A stretch of DNA of 64,000 nucleotides from Schistocephalus solidus (Eukaryota > Platyhelminthes > Cestoda > Diphyllobothriidea > Diphyllobothriidae): NCBI GenBank assembly GCA_017591395.1, contig WEDG01004102.1, positions 10,001 through 74,000 of the forward strand. Reading direction: 5' to 3'. This document shows, one piece after another, positions 33,746 to 45,015 of this stretch. The notes beneath the pieces are model-generated. The model did not search any database, had not been told where the DNA came from, and saw nothing but the letters and a program-made list of their open reading frames with translations. The position numbers were made by a program, and so were the translations under genes. Positions within the stretch are counted from its first letter, which is position 1. Each line of letters begins with the position of its first letter.

Positions 33746-35530
33746 CTAACTTTCCTTAAAAACCTCCAAGGAGTCCGACATAACAACATCCAGAGGAAGA
33801 CTACTCCAAGCTTCGACTACTCTTTTGGAGAAGAAGTAATTCCGAGTGTCTAGCCTTGCTCCAGTCACACGTAATTTGAGAGGATGACCTCTCAAGTTCG
33901 TTGTTTTCGCTAACTCTAAGAAATCCCCTGGGACGAGACAACAGTCCTGAACGCGTAGTATGCGGAATGTTAGTTTCAGGTCCCCCCGAAGCTGTCTATA
34001 GTGCAAGGGAAAGAGATTGAGGCTCGACAGCCGTGTTTCATAAGGCTGTGAGCCATGTCCAAGGACAAGTTTGGTTGCTCGCCTTTGGACCTTTTCAAGG
34101 ATGTTGATGTCCTTCGCCGCCCAGGGTCTCCAAGCTTGGATAGCGGACTCCAACTGTGGCCGCAAGAATATTCCGAAGACTTTAGCGAAGCAGTCGGTAG
34201 TGAAGGCTGCAAAAGCTCGTTTAACGAGGTACAGAATCGACATGGCTGACTTCACTACCTTTGCGCAATGTAGGGATGGTGTAAGTGAGGGCGTGATCCA
34301 GACTCCAAGGTCCTTTTGGACATCCACTTATTTCAATGGAATGTTATTCAGACTGTAAACCGTACGGTTCAAAGGATTGCTTTTCCCGACTCGTATGATG
34401 TTGCACTTGCTTTCATTAAACGGCAAGAGCCAGTCATTTGACCATTTCTGGAGTCGATTTAAGTTTGCCTGCAAGTTCTCTTCATCAGCCGCAGTTTGAA
34501 TGACGCGCCAAAGTTTGAGATCATCGGCAAACATGGCAATATCGCAGTCCAGTTCGTTGGCACAATCGTTGATGTAGACAATGAACAAAATAGGGCCGAG
34601 AACAGAGCCTTGGGGAACACCACTCTCATCCTCAACTTTAGTCGACTGTTTGTCGCTGATATGGACAGTTTGTGAGCGGCCAGTTAAGAAGTTTTCTTTC
34701 CATGTCAGAAGTCTACCTCTTACGCCTATGCGGTTGAGTTTATAAAGGAAGGCGGTGGTGCGGCACGCTATCAAAAGCCTTTTTGAAGTCCATATAGACT
34801 GCGTGCACCGTATTTCCACTATCGACCGCTTCAGTCCAACGTTCTAAACAGTAGAGCAAATTTGTGACGCAGGATCTACCTCTACGGAAACCGTGCTGGG
34901 CTTCGGATAGCAGATTGTTATGTTCGAAGAACTGCATTAGTTGTTGCTTAATTATTTTTTCCATGATTTTGCAGCAAACTGAAGTTAGGCTGACCGGTCG
35001 ATAATTGTTTGCAGAGACCCGGTTTCCAGACTTCCGGTCTGGAAGGATGTTTGAAAAAGCGTAGAGAGTGGTTTTGCTAACTCTCTCGCGATCTCTTTTA
35101 ACAGCTTGGCAGTTACTTCATCAGGAACCGGAGACTGAGATTCCTTTAACCCCAAAAGTTCCTTGAGGACAGTAGTCTCGGTAAACTTAACAGTCTCGAC
35201 TATTGTATCCACTTCGAAGCCATCGGTAGGGTGATCGTATCTTGTTTCCTTTGTGAAAACAGACTGGAATAATTCCGAAAGATGATCAGCCTTCGCACCG
35301 TCTTCAGTAAGGTCTATGCCGTCGGCGGTCCTCAGCAGGGCTATCGGATCCCTTTTCCGTGTATTCTGCCTGAGGTTACAGTAAAACCGTTTCGGGTTCA
35401 TGGTGGCCTGGTTCAGCAGGTCCACTTCGAAAGCCTGTCTTCTTCTAACAATAAGGCCCTTGACCCGATTTCTCTGCATTTTGTACGCATTTAGAGATGC
35501 AGGAGTTCCGTCCGTAAGAGATTTTTCCAC
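33746..35530 (-). pseudogene. ORF2 reverse transcriptase of the family D CR1-like element
   Basis: Minus-strand frames in order: 35530-34985 (AYKMQRNRVKGLIVRRRQAF, RFYCNLRQNTRKRDPI), 34964-34740 (HGFRRGRSCVTNLLY, motif A VYMDFKKAFDSV), 34819-34328 (motif B SGVPQGSVLGPILFIVYIND, motif C AMFADDLKLWRV) and 34327-33746 (VWITPSLTPSLHCAKVVKSA, KVQRRATKLVLGHG). All three catalytic motifs are intact in sequence. Frameshifts near 34975, 34790 and 34328 prevent a continuous protein. It copies element RNA at a nicked target by target-primed reverse transcription. Confidence 0.9.
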
Positions 35531-36668
35531 AATCTCCGCTTTTTGTTAACTTGATTTTTAAGGCCTGCGTAAGCCATCGCGGTCTGTTGGTTAACCTTTT
35601 TCTCAAAATCGGACAGTGATTTTCGATGAGCCTGTGCAGTATGTCCCGGAACGTTTCCCAGTCCTCGGTTATGTTTCCAAAGAATAAAAGTTCCCACTGA
35701 GTGCGCATGAGTTCGGCCCTCATTCCACCGAAATCGCCTTGCCATACATTCCTTCTGATTTTTGTGGGTTTTGTTGGTATAGAAAATAGTGAGTACTCCC
35801 ATTGCAGCACCACGTGGTCACTTTTGCCTAGCGGTGGTAGACATAACACTTCGTCAATGCCGTCGTGCGACTTCGTGAGAACTAGGTCCAGGCAATTGGC
35901 TTGTTGTCCTTCGCACACCCTGGTTGGAAAAGTGACGTGCTGTGTGTGACGTAGCTTTAGCGTCGTGCTCAGAAAATAACCGTCAAAGGCTAGATCAGAA
36001 CTATGTGCGCAGGTCGAGCTCCAGTCGATGTGAGGCGCATTGAAGTCACCCATGAGCAGGATGTCCAACCGTGTAGCAATCTCTACAAGCTCCTCTAGCA
36101 GGTAAGCATCGGTTACGGGGTCTTTTCTCGGTGGGCGGTAGCCTGTCAGGACATCTAGACTTGATGAACCTGGCACTTTTACGGATAGCCATTTCGCCTC
36201 GGAAGTAGACGCGAGTTTATAAGTTTTGTCTAAAACTGTAAGTTCGCTTTTCACATATGTGAGTACGCCACCTCCTTGACGCTCTTTCCTGTCTTTTCTA
36301 AAAAGTTGGTAGCCAGCCATAGTTACCTCTCGGTCGTCCACGTGTTGGGACAACCAAGTTTCTGTTACGGAAATTATATCTTGAGATAGATCGCAGACAT
36401 GAATCTTAAGCTCGTCGAGCTTTGATAATATACTCTGTGCATTGGTGTACAGGAATGTTAGTTTTCGGTTTGCTCGGAAAGTGCTAACAGTCGGGCGCGT
36501 GCCCCCGTTTACTAGGCCGACTGCGTGGTAATCCGGAATGGGCCTCTCCAGGGGGAGAATAATGGACGATGGATTACTTGGTTGTTGTAAGTAACCAAAT
36601 TTGTTTCCCCCTCGAGGAGCCGCCGTCTTAGTTCGATTGAAAAGTTGATGGCGTTTGTTCCGCTCCAC
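35530..36668 (-). pseudogene. ORF2 endonuclease (AP-endonuclease type) of the family D element
   Basis: A long frame reads FLYTNAQSILSKLDEL, SVTETWLS, RKDRKERQGGGVLTYV, GYRPPRKD, LLMGDFNAPHIDWSS, CLDLVLT and LGKSDHVVLQWEYS. This is the full set of apurinic-endonuclease-like motifs, with catalytic Asn, Glu, Asp-Phe-Asn and Ser-Asp-His present. The frame continues to about 35530 with NRPRWLTQALK and then shifts into the RT frame. The endonuclease itself looks undamaged, so this copy is probably younger than most others here. Confidence 0.9.
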
Positions 36669-37598
36669 AGGTGAGAAGTCCTGTTGAAAAAAACTCCAGG
36701 GTTTGAGTTTTTAATTCAAAGCGCCTCGACAGAATGAGACTGGCTTCCTGGCTACTTGTCAAGATAACTTTTAGAGGCCTAGGACGTGTTGATTCAGATT
36801 GGCTTTCGGGCCGTTTTCCAAGGTGGAAGGCTTTTTCCAGTTCAATCGACGTATTAGGTTCCAGCATATTGTTCAGGATTTCATGAAAGTGGTTCATGTC
36901 TTCAGAATATCGGTCTACTGGAGTCGCAGGTGTTTATTCAGGTAGTCCCTGTATTATGAAACTTTATTTCTGTCCGTGGCATTTTTTATAACTACGACGC
37001 TGTCTTCCACTATCTGATGGGAAGGTTTCACGTTGCACACTGGTGATGATGGAGGGGATGCTGATTAGCTATGTGTTGGCTTTGATCCGTTTTTTTTGGT
37101 TTCGGCGAATTCCACGGGTTCGGCGATTTTGAATCGCAGGTGGTAGTTTCGGTTGGGGAATCAATTCCACTGCTTGTGCTTGGTGTGAGAATCTCAGTAG
37201 TTCCTGTGGAGGACAAGGCAATGGTTAAAGCCCCGTTTTCGAGCTTTTTTGAGGAATCTCTCGAAGCCGGTTGACCATTGGCTTTTTCCTTCTTGGTGTC
37301 AGTTTTGCGTTTTGGACGGATTTTTTGTTTTAGGTGGACTATTTTTGTCCTGCGCCGTTGGTACTTGTTGTTCGGTAGCCGTAGCAGCTGTCGAAGTTGT
37401 AGTTGGGATACCCTTTGATCGAGTATCAATGGTTTTGCTTCTGGTAAGTCGTTCAGTGGACTCCTGAGTGGCATCTACTGCTTTAGAGGTGCCTTTTAGC
37501 GCAGATTTTATTTGTCTTATCTCATCCTCTAGCTGGCTTAGCTTCATGGACAGTTTTTGACAGCCTCCACAAATGGCAGTGTCGCCAATAGCGTGCAT
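36628..37598 (-). pseudogene. ORF1 protein of the family D element, in three frames
   Basis: Starts at ATG 37598 with a short Cys pair (AICGGCQKL) and a predicted coiled-coil stretch (LSMKLSQLEDEIRQIKSAL). A Thr/Lys-rich low-complexity region follows, with a frameshift near 37310 in an A-rich run. The last part at 36897-36628 contains LEKAFHLGKRPESQ and RPRPLKVILTSSQEASLILS, similar to IFRLGPLDRN and RLRPLKVVLGGKKRVALLLS in the element at 41.0 kb. It is the presumed RNA-binding ORF1 product. Confidence 0.75.
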
Positions 37599-37618
37599 AT
37601 TAATTTAAGAAAGCGCTC

Positions 37619-37740
37619 GCCGCCTTGATGAGGTGGTCGAGTGGTTAGCGAGCGTCACCATCGCGTTGGTGGTCACGGGTTCAATCCCGGCTTGCGGCAT
37701 GACTTTTAGAATTCTTGTGTGGTGAATTAAGAAGTAACGG
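37619..37740 (+). repeat. tRNA-derived SINE head-like sequence
   Basis: Perfect RNA polymerase III A box TGGTCGAGTGG at 37634-37644 and B box GTTCAATCC at 37679-37687. The T stem does not pair fully (mismatches at the 49-65 and 51-63 positions) and no standard acceptor stem closes, so it is not a canonical tRNA gene. It lies at the 5' end of the antisense family D element, within the same inserted block. Confidence 0.6.
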
Positions 37741-37796
37741 TTGGCTAGGTGTGGGTTTACACAATCAGAGCTTATACACAAGCAGTATATAAATTA

Positions 37797-39122
37797 TCTA
37801 TGATTGTATGTTCCTCCATAAAGGACTTGGGCTTAAGTTACACCAATAAATTAGAGCTTTCGCCTAATGCTGATAGAATTACGACCAAAGCTGCTCAGAT
37901 TTGCGGCTTTATTTCTTATAATTTCGACCTTCCTGAAATTAAATTAAGACTTTATCGTATGTTTGTACTTCCCATTCTTGAATTTTGCTGTCCTTTCTTC
38001 GGTTTAATGAACGAATCTAGCCGTTCAAAAATTGAAAATTTTCAATGACATTTCACAAAAACCTCCGGTTTTCGACACCTTCAACTACTTCCCACTCAAT
38101 AAGATGCCAGCTAACAAAGCTAAAACTTTCTTTTGGTCAGAAGATTGGGTGCAGGCTTTTGTCTCCTTTTCCGACTAAATAATAGCTCAACTCTCCCCAA
38201 GCTTTCTGTCATTACCCCCGTAAGTCTTCCTTATAATCTAAGAAATTCTGCACTTATTATACCTCCTCCTGCATCCTCCAAGAGTAAACGCTCTATCTTC
38301 TTTGTTTCTTGGAATAGTTTTCTTTGGAATAACTTGCCTGTAATCTGGCAATAAATAAATAATTAATTAATTAAGTCGTTAACTGGTATAACTGCATTCA
38401 AGCGTAGACTGCACATTTATCTAAACCCTGCTTCTATTTACCTTTTATTATCCTCATCTTTTCCCAGGAGCTTTCCCCATGACTCGGAGAAAGGACCATC
38501 GGGAATTTAAGTGACCCTCTTGAAACTATATTTTCGCTACCTCGAGTCCCCCATGAACCATGATGTCTACTTATATCACCAGTCATCCGAACGCTGAAAT
38601 AATTCGGACGTACACATTCGGTGGTCCACAGTCTAAAATGCTGCCGGTTCTTTGGATACTGACCATCATCAGAATTAAATTCTTGATCCTAAGATTCTGA
38701 GGACTTAAGTTCAATGACGCATTTTTGGTGAGATTTTTGTTTTCATACGCCTAAGTGATACAGAACTCATTATCTTGACGTATCATTATCTCATTCTGAA
38801 ATGCTACTGCAGTATTACCCTAATCTAACACCTGACCCTTTCTTCCTAAGCAGTTTTTTCTCCTACCTTCTATTCGAAAATGAAGACCCATTGAACTCTG
38901 CCTCCATTTTTAAGGTAGGAGTTTTTTCACTGCCTTTTTTTTCTCGTTCACCATTAATTTCAAAACATCACTAACTGTTGACCTAGCAGGACAAGTTCTG
39001 TCTACATTATTAAGTATTTGTACACTTTATCTGCACAAATTGTCATTACTTTATTTCGTTACTAATGTTTGTTTAGACAGTGCCCCACCGGTGCTAACCA
39101 AATATAAATTCTAAAATTCTAA
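37797..39122 (+). mobile_element. non-LTR family J, copy 2, right part
   Basis: Resumes the family J sequence that stops at 33127. GGACTTGGGCTTAAGTTACA at 37823 corresponds to 31230 in copy 1, and LGLSYTNKLELSPNADRITTKAAQ, RLYRMFVLPILEFCCPFFG and FLWNNLPVIWQ follow. A long 3' UTR matches copy 1 to AAATATAAATTCTAAAATTC near 39105-39120, with an ATTCTAAA unit repeated at the end. Reuniting both parts gives one older element. Confidence 0.82.
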
Positions 39123-39204
39123 AAAATTCAAACAAAACGCTACACCTGAATTTCTAAACCACTTTCTAGGACCAGTTTTTTAAAATTGGGCACCATTGGC
39201 ATTA

Positions 39205-40244
39205 GTTCAGTTCAGTTCAGCGTATTTGAGAGAAATACGCTTATGCCTTTGAGCTCCATATTTGTCACATTAAAATCACGAGCATTAGAAGCATGTTAAT
39301 AGGTTTTGGTCAAGTGAGTGGTGGCAGAGTTACGTAGTACACTGGTATTTTTAAGTTTTAGGAAGCATTTAATCTTCGTGGTGCTGCAAAATATGTATAT
39401 CAAGCCAAATTTTGAATGCTTCCACAGACTGGGATATAAAAATTGTCTCCGGTAGGTTATTCTATGGTATCCCGACACGGTTGGAGAAAAAATACATCTT
39501 CACTTCTAATCCTCCTTGGGTCACATGTAGTTTGAATTGATGCGCTTGGATATTAGTCGTAGTGGCAAGTTGAAAAAGTCATAACACAGAAGGGCGTTAT
39601 CCAAGCTACGCACGATATGGAAAGTTTGTATCAAGTCTTTACTCTCCTGCCTATAACCCAAAGGATAAAGCTTTAGGTTATTTAGGCGGATCTCATATGG
39701 CAGTTCATCTTGACCTCTTACTAATTTTGTGGCTCGCCGTGATACCCTTCCGAGCAGGTTTTAATCCTGCTGGGTCCACGGTTGCCAGGCTTGGATCGAA
39801 TATTCAAGATGTGGCCCTACAGAGGTACAAAAACTTTAGAAAAGCAGTCTATCGAAAACTGTAAATGCTCGCTTGATAGCGTTCAACATTGAATTGGGGG
39901 ATTTAGCCGCCTTGCAACATTAAGTAGAAGACTTCAGGTTGTCTGTCATCCGAATGCCGAGGTCCTTATGTGTTTCTGCTTCTCGAAGTGGCCTATTTTT
40001 TAGATATTGGGGTCGCATATCAGTGACCTGATTCAAGTTTCCCTAGACGTAACACGGCACATTTGTTTGAGTTGACGTACAAGCGCCATCTTCAGGACCA
40101 CTCCTCTAATCGACTGAGGTTGTTTTGGAAATTGTCTCGGTCGGCAGCATTTTGGATGACTTTCCAGATTTTTATATCTTAAGTTAACATAGCAAGGTCA
40201 CAGTTTAATTCCTGTGCACAAGTATTAATGAACTGAACTGAACG
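39205..40244 (-). mobile_element. CR1-like retrotransposon, family A, third copy (antisense, 5'-truncated)
   Basis: The plus strand begins with TTCAG pentamers at 39209-39223, then the family 3' end (CGCTTATGCCTTTGAGCTCC). The antisense of the C-terminal domain and RT sequence follows to IKIWKVIQNAADRDNF near 40150 and FINTCAQEL near 40228. It then meets a second pentamer run (TGAACTGAACTGAAC at 40230-40244) at its 5' side. Pentamer runs on both ends of a truncated copy are unusual. Confidence 0.82.
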
Positions 40245-40610
40245 TATCAGATGTCATTCGACGTTTTCATCAATCTCATAGTCCTGGGCCAGATGGTGTC
40301 CTGGCCAGTATTATAAAAGCAGATGCTAATGATATTTTCCCATCCCCTCTATGTAGGATATTTAATCTAGCTCTGGAAAGTGAAATATCTTCCAGTGTGT
40401 GGAAGGAATCGCAAATACTTTCTATCCCCTAATGCATCCAATGTACGTCATTTGACGATTTGTTAACCAATCATCATACTTTCCGCAGCTTTAAAAATCT
40501 TGGAGAATTTGATTAAACATAAGATTGTGCATCAATTAACCGAGACTAGGCTACTGACTGTGGCCCAGTTTGGGTTTCAAACAGGGTCTTCGTGTCAGAG
40601 GAAAGCAATA
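40245..40610 (+). pseudogene. reverse transcriptase N-terminal fragment, family J type
   Basis: Reads QSHSPGPDGV, SIIKADANDIF, RIFNLALESEISSSVWKESQI and then, after a stop, LKILENLIKHKIVHQLTE and VAQFGFQTGSSCQ. Its first half matches 49735-49890 closely (SPGLDGVPVSIIKADAFDIF). It covers RT blocks 0-3 and lacks the catalytic palm. Confidence 0.78.
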
Positions 40611-40619
40611 AAAAGATAT

Positions 40620-40705
40620 TTCGCTGACTGGTGTGCTGAGAGTCGTCGAGCTGCTTCAGAGTAGTAAGGGGATTACAGGTACGACTGCTTGCAAGTGAAA
40701 ACGGT
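40620..40705 (+). repeat. dispersed repeat shared with 50455-50545
   Basis: GCTGACTGGTGTGCTGAGAG, GCTGCTT-AGTAGTAAG and CAGGTACGACTG-TTGCAAG recur with substitutions at 50455-50545 (CTGTTTGGCCGAGAG, GCTGCTTGATTGTAGTAAG). It lies just after an RT fragment here and before one there. It may be an element UTR. Confidence 0.55.
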
Positions 40706-40971
40706 AAAAATAGTCCCTTCTGTAATCTACGAAGTCACAACGTGTTGAGGTAAGTAAGCTTAGAGCGTTTCGTTCGGACGGGTAACGGCTTTCCGAAGAG
40801 AAAACTTTTTTAGCAAAGAAATGCTGGGTAGTGCATGATTAAACCCTCCATCACTAAACGAAAGCAGGATGCAGAAACGGGTTGTTTCCCTGAGAGAGCA
40901 TTTGTCTTATAGTTAAGGGAGTCTCCGAGGCTACTTGTGAAACGCCAAAGGAAAGGGTAAGACAGGATCTG

Positions 40972-41271
40972 TTGACATCCCAACATTTATTGAATGATAC
41001 ACAAGCACCAGATGTGATAGTCGAAATCAAAAAGATCTTTCGATTAGGGCCTCTCGATAGAAATAAAACGCATGAGGTGCGACTAAGACCCTTGAAAGTC
41101 GTCTTGGGAGGCAAAAAGCGGGTAGCTCTACTGCTCTCTCGAAAGTCCAGACTACGAAAAAATAATCGCGGAGTGTATTTTCAGCCGGATTACTCTCCCA
41201 CTGATCAGATGAAAATGTGGACACTGGTAATAGAATTGAAAAGACGTCAATACGAGGGGAACTCAACTTGA
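40972..41271 (+). pseudogene. ORF1 remnant of the family E element
   Basis: 99-codon frame with EIKKIFRLGPLDRNK, RLRPLKVVLGGKKRVALLLS and FQPDYSPTDQMK, the same pattern as the last part of family D ORF1. The N-terminal part is not recognisable. Confidence 0.7.
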
Positions 41272-41504
41272 AAATTGTCGACAACAAAATCATAAAAACG
41301 GTGCGCTCCTTTTTAATAGGAACATCCGGTGATATTGACGTTAACTACGTCGGTAAAAAGCCCAACCAAATGCCTAGGGATTTGACCCCGACAGGGGACT
41401 GGATATATCTGGCGAAATATCAAGCAATAATCACCAGGTGCAAGAAAAAATCAATAATCTTCAGAGATCGAGAGAACGAAACAAGATGACAATGATGTAC
41501 ACAA

Positions 41505-42242
41505 ATGTGCAGTCTCTTAAACAAGATGGATGAAATCAAACTTGTCATGGACCATTTGCAACCTGACTTCATAGCTCTAACTGAAACTTTGTTAAATGAG
41601 AAAATCTCAGGCACAGAAGTGAGGATGTATGGATTTCAGCTCATCCGTATGGATAGAAATGAACGTAGGAGTGGCGGCATCACAATATTCACACGAGAAG
41701 GCACAGACTACATTCTGGATGGGCCCTCAGCAAATAGGAACAGCTCTTGTGAAATACATATTTTTGAACTGAAAGTGCCAAACAAATGGGATCTCCATAT
41801 TGCCGTGGTTTATCGACCCCCAGGCCATCGGATGGACATAGACGAAGCACTCATCACGGAGGTAAAGCAAATCGGCCTTAGAAAACACGTATTAATACTT
41901 AGAGGCTTAAATGCTCCCAATATCAATTTGGTATTGGTGTACTGCTCGCGATCGAAAAATTCATTTGAACAGAAATTACTTCAGTTGGTAAATGACGAGT
42001 TTCTTACCCAAAATTTTACAATGGAGACGTGGTTCTGAAATAGTCAGCAGTCAAGCTGTTTGAATCTAATCATTAGTAGAGACGACATTGGCCTCCTTGG
42101 ATTAAGTTTTTACGCACCCCTTGGACGAAGGGATAATTGCGTTCTTGCTTGGGAGTTCAGTCATTTTTCTGTACCCAAGCGTCGAGCAGTTAGGGAGAGA
42201 AATATATGGAAAGTGGATTATCCCAAAATGAAGAATTTCTGA
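41505..42242 (+). pseudogene. endonuclease of the family E element, catalytic residues lost
   Basis: Reads MDEIKLVMDHLQPDFIALTE, TLLNEKISGTEV, MDRNERRSGGITIF, VVYRPPGHRMD, ILRGLNAPNINL and, in a second frame after a stop at about 42036, APLGRRDNCVLAWEFS. Compared with family D, Gly-Asp-Phe-Asn has become Arg-Gly-Leu-Asn and Ser-Asp-His has become Arg-Asp-Asn. Two essential sites are therefore lost. Confidence 0.82.
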
Positions 42243-42604
42243 ATGGGATAGACTAGAGACCCGCACATGTACCTGACCCAAACGCTGCCTGGTTCGTCAT
42301 AAGTTAATTGATTCAGCAGTTGGTAGAGAACTTCTGTCCACTTTAAAGGCAATTATGCGTCTACCGACCCGAGTGGGTGACATCAGGAAATAACAAGGAA
42401 GCTCAAAGAGAAAAAAGACTGTGGACAATATATGTCAGATATCCACAACCCAAATATTTTCCTGCTTTAAAGAAACAGGGAAATCGGTGTCAGAAATTTC
42501 TGAGAAAATAAAGATCAACGTTTGCGTCAAAAATAGTCAAAGACATACTAAGAAACTCAAAAAGGTTATTTGCTCACCTGAATAAGGCAAAACAAAATCC
42601 GGAC

Positions 42605-44130
42605 TTGATTCCTTGTCTAAAAGTCTATCAGGGAAACATGTTTACCGATAACTCTGATAAGACCAACCTCTTATCAAATTTCTTTATATCCGTATATACA
42701 GAGGAAACGCGTTTTGACGAGGAAGGATACCGCAGTATTGCTACACCTAACAACAAAACAAGAACAGTATCGTTCCCAATAGATACAGTAAGAATAACTC
42801 TGAACCAGCTACAAGCCACTAAATCGCCTGGCCCGGATGGCATATCCGCAAAAGTTCTCAATGAGCTCACCGACCAGCTGGCCTCTTAACTCTCCAAGAT
42901 CTTTGAAAGCTCGATGGAGGCGGGGGTCTACCTTTCGAGTGAAAGATAGGCAGCGTTTCCCCCGTCTATAAAGGAGGAGAGTGTACATCACCAAATAGTT
43001 TCAGACCAGTCAGAATCACAAGTAACTGTTGCAAAATGATGAAAAAGTTAATCAAAACGAAATTGCTGAGGTATGTTGAAGATAGTAACTCGCTAAGGTA
43101 ATATCAACGTGGATTAAGAAGTTGTCAATCCTGACTCACAAATATGCTCATATCCATGGAAAGCTGGACGAAATCATTAGAAATGGGTTTGTCAGTCGAT
43201 GCGGTCTACATTAATTTAAGCAAAGCCTTTGATACGGTTCAACACCGACGTCTGATCTTGAAGCTGCGTCAAATGGGTGCGACTGGCAACCGAATAAAAT
43301 GGCTGGCTGACTTTCTCACAGGCAGGCGCCAACGTTTTTGTATTAGAGACGTCAATTCGCACTGGAAAAAAGTTCACAGTAGAGTCTTACAGGCAAGTGT
43401 TCTGGGTCCCATTTGGTTTCTGATATACACGAATGACTGCCTTGATTTTATGACGATAAGGGTATGTTCACTGACGATCTGAAGTTATGGAATTCAATGG
43501 AAAAACCGAAGGACCACGGAACTTACAAAATAACTTGGATCGCTTGCAAACATGGTGCGATGAGTGGCTGCTGAACCATAATTTCAACAAAAGCCAAATC
43601 ATCTGACTGCGGTCTATTTATGGAAGGAGGATTAATTTGCATATCATAAGTTCATCAGGGATAACCAAATCAGGGAGGTTAAAGTTCTGAAGTACTTGCG
43701 TTTGTGGATAACACGCACCCATAAATCATCGTTGCACTATGCCAAGATAGCAAAGAAATATGTGTGTATCTTAGGAGAGATAAAGAGATCCTTCTTTAAT
43801 TTTGACGAAGATCTCGTTAAGCACGTGTTTGGAACATTTGTCCGGCCGGTGTTGGAATATTGCGTTCAGGCGTGGCACCCCTGGACGAAACATGACGACA
43901 CTCTAGTGGAGAAAGTTCAACGAAAGACAAGGAAACTAGTCAGGGTATTGGAATGCCTGCCCTATGAGGGCCGACTCGAAAGACTTCAAATGTTTCCGCC
44001 CTCTTATAGGCAATACAGAGAGGATATGATCTTAGTCCTCAAAAATGTCAGGGGAGTTGATTGTGCTCTTCGAATGGCCAATTTTGTTGACATGGAAAAC
44101 ATGACAAATCTCCGAGTTCACCAACGTTAA
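42605..44130 (+). pseudogene. reverse transcriptase of the family E element
   Basis: 42605-42889 has FFISVYTEETRFDEEG and ATKSPGPDGISAKVLNEL. A stop-rich stretch covers the NYRPVS region. 43144-43482 has motif A (VYINLSKAFDTVQHRRL), a damaged motif B (VLQASVLGPIWFLIYTND) and, in another frame at about 43458, motif C (MFTDDLKLW). 43696-44130 is the C-terminal part (TFVRPVLEYCVQAWHPW, EKVQRKTRKLVRVL, SYRQYREDMILVL). Loss of the SGVPQGS core indicates an inactive enzyme. Confidence 0.83.
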
Positions 44131-44424
44131 CTGAAGAAACACTACGCCAAATATAAAGCGTGGGCAAACTTCTTTTTTCACTAGGTGATTGAAGAAAGTA
44201 ACTAACTGCGTACTTCGGTTGCTCAGGTTGAGAGCATTGCAATGTTTAAAAGAAGACTTGATAAACTTCTACTTGATGAACATATGTATATCTATTTGAC
44301 ACCAATGACCGATATCCTTTTACCATATGGACATGCAAAATTTGGATAATTTTCTAGCGTCTATCTGTAAATAGCATTTTCAAGGGCTCTGACTAGCTCC
44401 CTTATATATACTGAATTATACTGT

Positions 44425-44850
44425 AGGTACATTGAAATCTCCAGCAATATGCACCTCCTGCTGACATAATACATCCCTAAACAAATGACGGAGTGACTCA
44501 TCAGCTGCTCATGGAACGTTCGAGGGTCTGTAGATCATCAATCATTGTAGATTTTGTGAACAATTCCTTTTGATTGATATCCAGACAAAGTCATATTCAA
44601 GGAATAGCACGAGCGCTTGTTCGCCTGCCAAGATTCCTGTCCTTACGTGTACGGCCACTGTACTTCCCTGCCTATTTTCAGGGTCTCTTCGAAAAAGCTG
44701 GTATCCATCTATAGTAACCTCGCAATCCGATTGCATCCAGAGTGATCTACGGCCTAGCCTTCTGAATCCACAGTGAACTCTGTACGGAAACTGACTTTGA
44801 TTGACCTTGTGGGATCTCAAGCCAACGGCCATTCTCTTATTCATTCTCAA
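44425..44850 (-). pseudogene. endonuclease fragment of another CR1-like element
   Basis: The minus strand reads CEVTIDGYQLFRRDPENRQG, FVWISIKRNC, IYRPSNVP, ADESLRHLFRDVLCQQEV and IAGDFNVPTV, then ends exactly where the family E 3' end meets it. It covers the middle of the endonuclease up to the GDFN site. Confidence 0.75.
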
Positions 44851-45015
44851 GAAAATAGTAATTCACTTATTTCCACATTCAAACCAAATTTACCTGTTAC
44901 TCTTGGTAAACTAACGCAAATTGTTAGCTCAAAGGCAAGTCCGACTTAAGTCTCAAACACTCGAAAATCTAAAAATTCTAGCCACTCCATGAAAAATACT
45001 TCTTTACGTTCGCCT

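Larger units (their letters stand above)
33366..37610 (-). mobile_element. nearly full-length CR1-like retrotransposon, family D, (TCTGAA)n tail
   Basis: Antisense element of about 4.2 kb with ORF1 (37598-36628), endonuclease (36668-35530) and RT (35530-33746) in order, then a 3' UTR and about three CAGATT hexamers at 33366-33387. The most complete CR1-like copy in the window. Individual frames are long, but four or more frameshifts break ORF1 and ORF2. Together with the family C stub and a tRNA-like repeat it forms a 4.67-kb block inserted into the older family J copy 2. Confidence 0.9.
40706..44424 (+). mobile_element. CR1-like retrotransposon, family E, near-complete but mutated
   Basis: Sense element with ORF1 remnant (40972-41271), endonuclease (41505-42242), RT (42605-43490) and C-terminal region (43696-44130), ending near ATATACTGAATTATACTGTA at about 44424, possibly a short TACTGA-like tail. 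The layout equals the family D element in opposite orientation. Proteins are only distantly similar, so it is a separate, older family. The 5' end is uncertain. Confidence 0.82.
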
